NCBI GenBank assembly: GCA_022820125.1 | Contig: JAJEGA010000090.1 | Coordinates: 1-64,000 of the forward strand | Length of the DNA stretch: 64,000 nucleotides | Source of the DNA: Anaerolineae bacterium | GTDB taxonomy: Bacteria > Chloroflexota > Anaerolineae > Aggregatilineales > Phototrophicaceae | Direction of reading: 5' to 3' | In this document: one piece after another, positions 34,031 to 41,384 of the stretch | Layout of the letters: the number at the start of each line of letters is the position of its first letter | How positions within the stretch are numbered: the first letter of the stretch is position 1 | The notes under the pieces: generated by a model | What the model was told of the DNA's origin: nothing | Database searches by the model: none | What the model saw: only the letters and a program-made list of their open reading frames with translations | Position numbers and translations under genes: made by a program

Positions 34031-34909
34031 ATGGCGTCTGCTAAACCATACGAAAGCGACTGGGCTTTTGAGGCGCGCCTGCGCCGCCGCATCCGAAACC
34101 TGATCCTGTTTTCGGTCGGCCTGCTGATCTCGCTGCTCTTCTTCTTCCCCGTGTACCTGATGTTCAGTTCCAGTTTTAAGTCCGAGGGCGAGATCTTCGC
34201 CATTCCCATGCATTGGCTGCCGCATGAGTTCCAAGGCTTGCGTCAGTATCAGTTCGCCTTCGAGCAGACGCGGCTCGAGCGCTGGTACATCAACAGCCTG
34301 TTCATCGCGGCTGTCCAGACCATCGCCACAGTCTTCTTCGGCGCGCTGGCCGGTTACGGTTTCGCCAAGTTTCGCTTTCCCGCGCGCAACATTTTATTCC
34401 TCTTCATCTTGAGCATCATGACGGTGCCCTTCCAGATCCTGGTGATTCCCATGTTTGTTCTGGTCCATCAATTGGGCTGGCACAATTCCTACCAGGGGCT
34501 CATCATGCCCGGGCTCATCAGCGCCTTCGGTGTATTCATGATGCGCCAGTTTGCCTATAATCTCCCCGATGAATTGCTGGACGCGGCCCGAATTGACGGC
34601 GCCAGCGAGTTCTCCATTTTCAATCGCATCGTCATGCCAATGCTGAAGCCCGCGGCCGCCAGCCTGGCCATCATCACGTTTCTATTCAGCTGGAACAGTT
34701 TCCTCTGGCCCTTGGTCATCGCCCAGAATCGCGATCTGGTCACCTTGCCGGTCGGGCTAACCTACTTCTCCCAGTCGCTTGACCGCGAGCCTTTGTGGGC
34801 GGTCGCTATGGCTGTCTCCACCATGGCAACTATCCCTGTCATTCTGCTCTTCGTCTTCTTCCAGCGTTATTTCATCGAAGGCATGATGGTCTCCGGCATC
34901 AAAGGATGA
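34031..34909 (+). CDS. Carbohydrate ABC transporter permease, MalG type
   Basis: A 292-residue permease with the EAA loop LDAARIDGASEFSIFNRIVM. A TTG at 33992 overlaps the preceding stop (TTGA), but ATG 34031, with GGAAG about 8 bases before, better matches relatives, which begin with a short charged tail and then helix 1. Its own stop overlaps the start of the AGE gene (ATGA at 34906-34909), so import and the next enzyme are translationally coupled. Confidence 0.92.
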   Translation: MASAKPYESDWAFEARLRRRIRNLILFSVGLLISLLFFFPVYLMFSSSFKSEGEIFAIPMHWLPHEFQGLRQYQFAFEQTRLERWYINSLFIAAVQTIATVFFGALAGYGFAKFRFPARNILFLFILSIMTVPFQILVIPMFVLVHQLGWHNSYQGLIMPGLISAFGVFMMRQFAYNLPDELLDAARIDGASEFSIFNRIVMPMLKPAAASLAIITFLFSWNSFLWPLVIAQNRDLVTLPVGLTYFSQSLDREPLWAVAMAVSTMATIPVILLFVFFQRYFIEGMMVSGIKG

Positions 34910-36084
34910 AGCGCGACCGCCTTCTGGAACTGCGCGAAATCTATCGGCGCGAACTTCTTGAAAGCGTCGTCCCCTTCTGGCTGAATCACTCGCTTGACTA
35001 CGAGCACGGCGGACAGTTCAATTCGCTTGATCGCGCTGGTTCGGTATTCGATGGCGACAAGTCTATGTGGCTGCAGAGCCGCGCCCTCTGGATGTTCGCC
35101 AAGCTCTATAACGAAGTCGAGCAGCGGCCCGAATGGCTGGCGGCTTCCCGCCACCTCTACGACTTCATCATGCGCTGCGGCTTCGACCGCGATGGCCGCA
35201 TGTTCTTCGCCGTCACCGCCGACGGCCGCCCGCTGCGCAAACGGCGCTACCTCTTCACCGAGACCTTCGGCGTCATCGGCTTGGCGGAATACGCCCGCGC
35301 CAGCGGCGACGCCGCCGCAATGGAGCGAGCGGTATCCACCTATCGGCTGGTGATTGACCACCTGCGGAATCCGAGCAAATTGGAGCCAAAAGTCTACCCT
35401 GAAACGCGCCGCGCCAAAGCACACAACGTCTCGATGATCATGCTGGCGACAACACAGTAACTGCGCCTCGCCGCCCCACCCGACGCGCTCTATGTCCAAG
35501 TGGTCGATGACGCGCTCCATCAGATTCTCAATCACTTTCTGGACGAGGAGGCGGAAGCCGTCTTTGAAGTCCTGGGCGTCGATGGCGAGCGCCTCGATAC
35601 CGCCGACGGGCGGCGCCTGACGCCGGGCCACGCCATGGAATCAGCCGCCTTCGTCTTGCACGAAGCGATCGCGCGCGAAGACAATTCGCTGATTCCGCCG
35701 GCGCTGAAGATGATCGATTATTCACTGGCGCGCGGTTGGGATGAAGCCTACGGCGGCTTGCTTTATTTTGTTGATGTCGATGGCAAACCGCCCGCCCGGC
35801 TGGAATGGGATATGAAGCTCTGGTGGCCCCAGGCCGAAGCGCTTTATGCCCTGCTGCTGGCTTATCACTTAAGCGGCGATGAGAAGTACGCCCGTTGGTT
35901 CGAGCGGATGCACGAGTGGACTTTTCACCACTTTCCCGATCCCGAGTATGGCGGCTGGTATGGCTACTTGCATCGCGACGGGAGCGTCTCAACCCCGCTA
36001 AAGGGCGGCTTGTGGAAAGGCTTCTTTCATAGTCCGCGCGCGCTCTGGCTCTGTTGGAAGCTGCTCGCTGAGATGCTGGCTTAA
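34906..36084 (+). pseudogene. AGE-family epimerase/isomerase interrupted by an in-frame TAA
   Basis: The frame spans 393 codons with a single TAA at codon 185 (35458-35460). Both sides are in the same frame and both match the N-acylglucosamine 2-epimerase / cellobiose 2-epimerase family: first half HGGQFNSLDRAG, MWLQSRALWMFAKLYN and RRAKAHNVSMIMLATTQ; second half TPGHAMESAAFVLHEA, EWDMKLWWPQAEALYALLLA and FHSPRALWLCWKLL. The catalytic histidines lie in the second half. The context ATTQ-stop-LR looks like a GAA-to-TAA change. The enzyme is either inactivated, read through, or mis-sequenced. Position after the ABC genes implies processing of the imported sugar. Confidence 0.85.
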
Positions 36085-37421
36085 TCCAAGCGCGGGTTCA
36101 GGCGCGATCCAAAGCGCAGATATCGTATCTCGCCGGCTTCGTCTCGCAGCAAGTCGGCGCGCGTTCCCTCGAAATACCCAGTGAGAACCAATAATTGATC
36201 GGGACCGCAGAGCGCCACTTCCGCCGGCGGCATCGCTTCCAATTCCCGATCGCTGGGCAGCCCGCCGTGAAATTGAATGTCGGCGAGCAAGCGCCCGCCT
36301 TCCAGCCGCAGTTCAATCGCGCGCATCGTGCCCCGGTAGCGCCCGACATACGGCGCCAATTCCTCAGCCGGCATCTCCAAGAGTTGCGGTTCCGGAATTT
36401 CGATGTCGCAGAATTCGCCTAAGGCGGCTTTGGTGAAGCGCTGGTGCAGCGCCGCCCCTTTGTCGCCATTTGTCATCATGCCCAGCGCCAATTGATGCGC
36501 GGGCACGATGGTCAATACGGCGTTCTGACCGTTAGTGCCGCCCGTGTGCCAGAGCCGTACAGCGTCATCGCCGCCGCTAATCATCCAAGCCAAGCCGCAA
36601 AATCCCATATAGGGCAGGCTGCGAACATGAGGCTTATGCATCTCAGCAAGCAATTCGCGGCGCATCAGCGGCGAGCCATCGCCCAGGTGATAGGCGCCGT
36701 AACGCAGCAGATCATGAATATGACAGCTGATCCCGCCGGCGGCGTTCATCCCGCGCGGAATCGCCCAGGGGCTCAACACCCGGCCGCCGGCCTCATGCCC
36801 AACGGCAAATCGATGCAGCATCACTTGATGCGGGAAGAAATAGCTGCGCTCCATACCAAGCGGCTGGAAGATCAATTCGTCAATCGCCGCCTCGTAAGTC
36901 GCGCCGGTCAGCGTTTCGATGATCCGACCGGCGACGCAGAATGCGGCATTATTGTAGGAGAAATGTCTTTCCAAGGGCGCCAACTGCTCAAAGCCGGACA
37001 TCCTATCTACATACTTGGCGGCCGCGTCATCGCCGACGCCGGTATCGGTGAAGACATCGCCCGTCCAGCCGGCAGTATGCGTCAGCAAATGCCAGGGGGT
37101 GACCCGCTTCGATACCGCTTCGTCGCGCGCGCGGAAGGCCGGCAAGTAATCCTGAACCGGCGCCCCCAGATCGAGCGCCCCGCGCGCCACCAGGCGCATC
37201 ATCGCTGTCGCCGTCACCGTCTTGGTGATGGAGCCAATCTGAAACAGGGTCTCATCGGTGACCGGCAGCGGATGTTGCACATGGGTCACGCCGACGCCGC
37301 CGGAGTAAGTCTCGCCGGCGACCTGCAGACCGAAAGCCGCGCCCGGGACGCCCAGTTCCTCGCGCCAGCCTTCGACTTGCGCCGCGATTCTGTCAAACTT
37401 CGATTGATTGTCCATTGGCAC
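36081..37421 (-). CDS. Class C beta-lactamase-fold serine hydrolase
   Basis: A 446-residue penicillin-binding-protein-like hydrolase. The catalytic S-x-x-K is in QIGSITKTVTATAM, the Y-x-N in FSYNNAAFCV and the third motif HTGGTNG replaces KTG. The C-terminal ~110 residues form a lipocalin-like tail common in this group (YVGRYRGTMRAIELRLEGG). No signal peptide is seen, so it is likely cytosolic, an esterase or D-aminopeptidase-like enzyme rather than a lactamase. A GTG start at 37421 follows GGAGAG. Its end overlaps the AGE gene tail-to-tail by four bases. Confidence 0.87.
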   Translation of the reverse strand: MPMDNQSKFDRIAAQVEGWREELGVPGAAFGLQVAGETYSGGVGVTHVQHPLPVTDETLFQIGSITKTVTATAMMRLVARGALDLGAPVQDYLPAFRARDEAVSKRVTPWHLLTHTAGWTGDVFTDTGVGDDAAAKYVDRMSGFEQLAPLERHFSYNNAAFCVAGRIIETLTGATYEAAIDELIFQPLGMERSYFFPHQVMLHRFAVGHEAGGRVLSPWAIPRGMNAAGGISCHIHDLLRYGAYHLGDGSPLMRRELLAEMHKPHVRSLPYMGFCGLAWMISGGDDAVRLWHTGGTNGQNAVLTIVPAHQLALGMMTNGDKGAALHQRFTKAALGEFCDIEIPEPQLLEMPAEELAPYVGRYRGTMRAIELRLEGGRLLADIQFHGGLPSDRELEAMPPAEVALCGPDQLLVLTGYFEGTRADLLRDEAGEIRYLRFGSRLNPRLD

Positions 37422-37456
37422 GATTGCTCTCTCCTGAATCTATTTCGCCCCTTGCC

Positions 37457-38716
37457 TCAGCGCCGCTTTGCCGTGACATGAATCGCGAGGCCGTTCAGCA
37501 CGACGAGAAAAGCCACCAGCAGCATAATATTTCTTGTGCCGATCGCCGATTGCAAAAAACCAAAGCAGAAGGTTGAGATGAACCAGCCGATATTCCACAT
37601 AACCAGACCGATGCTGCTGGCGACATTGTGCCAGGCGGCGTTTAGCGAATCCATCAGCATGGGCTGGAAAAGCGGCTGCATCGTATTGCGCAAGCCTATC
37701 GCCAGGGCGTAAAACACAATCGCAAGCGCCAGCCCCGACGACCAGCTCAAGCCGACAAAGGCAGCCGCGCTAATGAGCATCAGCGCAGTCAGGGCGCCCG
37801 CCCGCCCCAGCCGCGCTTCCACGAACGGGTTCAGCAATGGCATCAAACCCATCGCCAGCCAGCCCAAGCCAATCACGCCCCCGACCGCGCTGTCGGCGAT
37901 GCCAAAAAACTCGCGGAAAATCAGGTTGAAAAACGGGAAGGTTAACCCGCCCGAGAGACCAAAGACAAACAGCGGCAGCGTCAATCTAATCAGGAGAGGC
38001 CAGGGCGTCGACCGCCAGCCGCCAAATCCCGTTCGCTCCGCGCCTGCGCCGTCGGCTCCCTGGCGCCCCAGGACTAAAATGGGCGCGTTGCTCAGCAGCA
38101 GCACAATCGCGGCGCCGATTATCGACGCGCGATAAGCCAGCGGCATCTCTTCGGGCTTCATGCCGGCGGCGCCAGTTATCGACAAAGCCTGGCTGGCGAG
38201 CAGCGGCAGCATCCCGCCGACAGCGCTGCCAATCGCAACAGCCAACATGGCGACCAGGTTGTGATACGAAAACTGCGCCGTATGCTCGCTGCGCTCGGTC
38301 AGCGTGACCATGAAGGGTGGCTTAACCACCTGGTTGGCGCCGAAGCAGGCGCCCCAAAAGAAGCGGCTGATGGCGATAATCGGCAAACTCTGCGTGAGCG
38401 CCGTCAGCGCGACTGATAGCGCAATGCCGGCTGTCGACAGCAGAATCAGCCGGCGATTGCCCACGCGGCTCGCAATCAGCCCTATCGGCAAGCCAATGAG
38501 AAAACCGCTGAGCCGCGGCAGCGACTGCAAGAGGCTGATCGTCGCCGTATCGTAACCGATGCTGACCAGATAGAAGTTCAGCAGAATGTCGGCGATGCCC
38601 AATAAAGCGATATGAAATAGCAGGCTGTGGCACAAGAACAGCAGCACCCGTCCGTTTAAGCCGGGCACAGGCCCAATGTGACCGGCGCGTAGTCTCATCC
38701 GGGCAACTGCTCTCAT
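37457..38716 (-). CDS. MFS transporter
   Basis: A 419-residue, 12-helix major facilitator. The helix 2-3 loop reads LIASRVGNRRLILLSTAGIA, a fair MFS motif A. Arg-rich residues lie before helix 1; the start may be 38716 or 38698. It precedes the serine hydrolase gene on the same strand by 35 bases, so the two form a likely operon: uptake or export of a compound the hydrolase acts on. The substrate is unknown. Confidence 0.82.
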   Translation of the reverse strand: MRAVARMRLRAGHIGPVPGLNGRVLLFLCHSLLFHIALLGIADILLNFYLVSIGYDTATISLLQSLPRLSGFLIGLPIGLIASRVGNRRLILLSTAGIALSVALTALTQSLPIIAISRFFWGACFGANQVVKPPFMVTLTERSEHTAQFSYHNLVAMLAVAIGSAVGGMLPLLASQALSITGAAGMKPEEMPLAYRASIIGAAIVLLLSNAPILVLGRQGADGAGAERTGFGGWRSTPWPLLIRLTLPLFVFGLSGGLTFPFFNLIFREFFGIADSAVGGVIGLGWLAMGLMPLLNPFVEARLGRAGALTALMLISAAAFVGLSWSSGLALAIVFYALAIGLRNTMQPLFQPMLMDSLNAAWHNVASSIGLVMWNIGWFISTFCFGFLQSAIGTRNIMLLVAFLVVLNGLAIHVTAKRR

Positions 38717-38830
38717 CTCAGCATTTCCGCATCCAGACGGCGTTCAAACAAGCAATCAGGCGCTATGGTTTAAGCGCGCCAAAGAGTCGCAGCGGTCGAT
38801 CTAGTCAAGGGTCCCGCCATAGCCAATCGC

Positions 38831-38859
38831 TTGACAAGCCCAAACCGCAAGTCTACAAT
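38831..38859 (+). promoter_or_regulatory. Strong sigma-70 promoter
   Basis: A perfect TTGACA (38831-38836), a 17-base spacer and TACAAT (38854-38859). It points to the aminotransferase pair, with a leader of about 235 bases. Confidence 0.7.
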
Positions 38860-38876
38860 CTGCCGCGTTCTCGCCA

Positions 38877-38888
38877 ATTGTCGACAAT
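38877..38888. promoter_or_regulatory. Palindromic operator candidate
   Basis: ATTGTCGACAAT is a perfect 12-bp inverted repeat located just past the expected transcription start of the promoter at 38831-38859, where a bound repressor would block initiation or early elongation. No regulator gene is adjacent. Inference from position only. Confidence 0.4.
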
Positions 38889-39098
38889 CGTGTATACTAG
38901 CAGAATCGACATCGACTTCACACTTTGCCGCTCTTGACCGTATCAAGCGACAAAGCGCGAACCGATAGCGTCGGCGCCTGCGTGAAACATCTGTCGCAGC
39001 CGCCTCAGCGCGCGCTCGCCAGTACCGGATTGAGGCGGCTGGTTCGCTGAATGGCATGGGCGGGCGATTCATTTGGGAAGACCTTGAGGAGAACCAAG

Positions 39099-40199
39099 TT
39101 GGCATCAAAAACCAAAGCAGAGATCTTGGCGGGGCATGAAGCGAACACGGCTTTGAACGCGCGTTCGCTGGCGCCAGCGCCGCGGCATGCAAAAGACCTG
39201 GGCGCAGACGGCATGTTCAGCCCGCTGGACGAACGGATCATCGCCGCCGCCTCGGAAGCCTTGGAAGCGGGGCAGACCCACTATGTTGATGTGCCAGGCA
39301 TCGCGCCCCTGCGCAGCGAAATCGCCGACAGCCTCAACCGTGAAACCGGCGCGCGTTATGAGCCAGGCAACATCATCATCACCGCTGGCTTGCAAGAGTC
39401 GCGCTTTCTCAGCATCCAGAAGATTGGCGAAGACTTCGAAAATATCGGCGTGCCAGCGGTCATCCATCCCGGCGTGTGGAAGGCGCTCGGCGTCAGGGCG
39501 CGGGAGGTCGTTTCGCTGCCCGTCGATGCCGAACGCGGCTATCTGCCAGCGGTCCAAGCCATTGCGGACGCAGTCGCCGGCGGCTGCCGATTGCTCTATC
39601 TTGAGTCGCCATCACGCCTCACCGGCGCCGCGTATACAAGCGAAGAAGTCGCCGCCATCGCTCAAGGCTTGAGCAATGCGGGCGCAGCGGCAATCTGGGA
39701 CGGGGGCTGCGGGCCTTGGGTGGAGGGCGGCTGCGGCTCGCTCGCCGCGACTGAGGAATCGCCTGAGCATATCACCACCATCGGCGAAGCCGTCCCCGGC
39801 ATGGGCTTGGCGAGCTGGTTCATCGGCTATATCGCCGCGCCCGAAGATCAGATTCCAGCGATGCAATCGCAGAAGCAGATCATGGCGATCTGCACCAGCA
39901 CCGCCGCCCAATTCGCCGCCCTTGAAGCGACAAAGCTCTTCGAGGAAGCGCGCGGTTTGCGGCTGGGGCAATTGGCGCAATTCAAAAGCGATCTTACCAA
40001 GACAGCTGCGAGCCAGAATATCGCTGTCATCGCTGGCGATGCCCTGAATATCATTGCGCTGCGGGCATCCGAAGCGGCCTCCGCCCGCTTGCGCGAAGCC
40101 GGCTATGAATTTGCCGATGGCGCCTCATTCGGCGCGCCCGGCGTCATTCGCTTGAATGTAAACGCCGTCGCGTCCGCCGCTCTGCAGGCGCTCAGCTGA
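39099..40199 (+). CDS. Aminotransferase-fold protein lacking the PLP lysine
   Basis: A 366-residue fold-type I aminotransferase homologue. TTG 39099 is the likely start, with GAGGAG about 8 bases upstream. The cofactor-ring Asp201 (AAIWDGGCGPW) and the C-terminal carboxylate-binding Arg (GVIRLNVN) are kept. In the segment that should read S-K-x5-G-x-R-x-G, it has TIGEAVPGMGLASWFIGY: alignment with the next gene (NALSKAYSMTGWRLGW) puts Pro233 where the Schiff-base Lys belongs and Phe241 where the phosphate-side Arg belongs. It cannot work as a normal PLP transaminase. Tandem position, 18 bases before an intact homologue, suggests a non-catalytic partner or a repurposed binding protein. Confidence 0.8.
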   Translation: MASKTKAEILAGHEANTALNARSLAPAPRHAKDLGADGMFSPLDERIIAAASEALEAGQTHYVDVPGIAPLRSEIADSLNRETGARYEPGNIIITAGLQESRFLSIQKIGEDFENIGVPAVIHPGVWKALGVRAREVVSLPVDAERGYLPAVQAIADAVAGGCRLLYLESPSRLTGAAYTSEEVAAIAQGLSNAGAAAIWDGGCGPWVEGGCGSLAATEESPEHITTIGEAVPGMGLASWFIGYIAAPEDQIPAMQSQKQIMAICTSTAAQFAALEATKLFEEARGLRLGQLAQFKSDLTKTAASQNIAVIAGDALNIIALRASEAASARLREAGYEFADGASFGAPGVIRLNVNAVASAALQALS

Positions 40200-40217
40200 C
40201 CAATACGAGGGAAATCA

Positions 40218-41375
40218 ATGAGCAAGAAAAAAGCGCAGGGCACCAATCTGCTCTACCAATTGATCGGCGAGGCGCGCGGCTATGATGACGTCATCATTAT
40301 GGGCCGCGGCGACCCCGACTTCGATACGCCGGCGCATATCGTCGCCGCCGCCAAGAATGCGATGATCAACCACCACGCCGATTCCACGCCGCCCGAAGGC
40401 TTGCTCGCCCTGCGCGAAGCGATCGCCGCCCGCGTCAAACGGGTCAACAATATCGATGTCGATCCGGTCACCGAAGTCGTCGTCACCAACGGCGGGCAAG
40501 AGGCGCTCTTCCTGATGGCGCTCGCCGTCCTCGCCCCAGGCGACGAGTTGATCGTGCCTGAGCCCAATTACAATACCTACGCCGATTCGCTCGCGTTCGC
40601 CGGCGGCGTCAAGGTCGAAGTGCAAACCTACGCCGAAGACGACTTCCGCGCCGACCCCGCCGATGTCCGCGCCGCCATCAGCGACAAGACGCGCGCGCTG
40701 CTGCTCGTGTCGCCCAATAATCCAGCAGCCAGCGTCATCTCCCCGGCCGACATGCGCGAGATGCTGGATATCGCCATAGCGAACGATCTGATGATCCTCG
40801 CCGACGACATATACGACCTCTTTGTTTACGATGAATTTGAACACGTGAGCCCCGCCTCAATGCCTGGCGGGAAAGAACGCGCGCTAACCCTGAACGCCCT
40901 GTCCAAAGCCTATTCCATGACCGGCTGGCGCTTGGGCTGGATCGTTGGGCCAGCCGACTTGATGGCGCGCGTGCGAGAGTTGAAGGCGGCCATCAGCGGC
41001 GGCACATCGGTCATCTCGCAGCATGCCGGCATCGCCGCGCTCACCGGTCCCCAAGACGCGGTTGAAATGATGGCGGAAGCCTATCGCTGGCGTCGGCGCC
41101 TCGTCCTGGACGCGCTGGACGCGATGGGCATCAAATACGGCTTGCCCCAAGGGGGGCAGTTTGTCTTCGCCGATATCGGCTTCACCGGCATGGACAGCGG
41201 CGAAGTCGCCCAGCGCATCCTCAGCGAGCAGCACGTCCTGGCTTATCCCGGGTCGGCTTTTTCCAAAGACCGCAAGGACTACCTGCGCATGACCTTCCTT
41301 CAGCCGGAAGATCAACTGATCGAGGGGCTGGAACGGATGAAGGTCGCCATGGCCAATATCGTCGCGGAAGGGTAG
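40218..41375 (+). CDS. PLP-dependent aminotransferase, class I/II
   Basis: A 385-residue fold-type I aminotransferase with all key residues: SPNNP (Asn168), Asp197 in LADDIYDLFVYDE, the Schiff-base Lys230 in LNALSKAYSMTGWRLG and the carboxylate Arg in DYLRMTF. It resembles aspartate/aromatic or alanine aminotransferases of the AspC group; the amino donor cannot be fixed. GAGGGAAA precedes the ATG. It follows a degenerate homologue and is followed 9 bases later by the first of three membrane-protein paralogues, so it is in an operon with them and may supply an amino sugar or amino acid for surface material, which is speculative. Confidence 0.92.
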   Translation: MSKKKAQGTNLLYQLIGEARGYDDVIIMGRGDPDFDTPAHIVAAAKNAMINHHADSTPPEGLLALREAIAARVKRVNNIDVDPVTEVVVTNGGQEALFLMALAVLAPGDELIVPEPNYNTYADSLAFAGGVKVEVQTYAEDDFRADPADVRAAISDKTRALLLVSPNNPAASVISPADMREMLDIAIANDLMILADDIYDLFVYDEFEHVSPASMPGGKERALTLNALSKAYSMTGWRLGWIVGPADLMARVRELKAAISGGTSVISQHAGIAALTGPQDAVEMMAEAYRWRRRLVLDALDAMGIKYGLPQGGQFVFADIGFTGMDSGEVAQRILSEQHVLAYPGSAFSKDRKDYLRMTFLQPEDQLIEGLERMKVAMANIVAEG

Positions 41376-41384
41376 GAGCGTCAC

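Larger units (their letters stand above)
38717..39098. other. Intergenic region upstream of the aminotransferase/GT-C operon
   Basis: This 382-base divergent region holds no supported gene. It contains a strong plus-strand promoter (38831-38859) and a perfect 12-bp palindrome (38877-38888) followed at once by another TATACT box (38893-38898). Confidence 0.6.

Noticed and set aside
38717..39098. tRNA or small RNA gene in the largest intergenic gap
   Set aside because: No cloverleaf, T-loop GTTCRAA box or terminator was found by eye.
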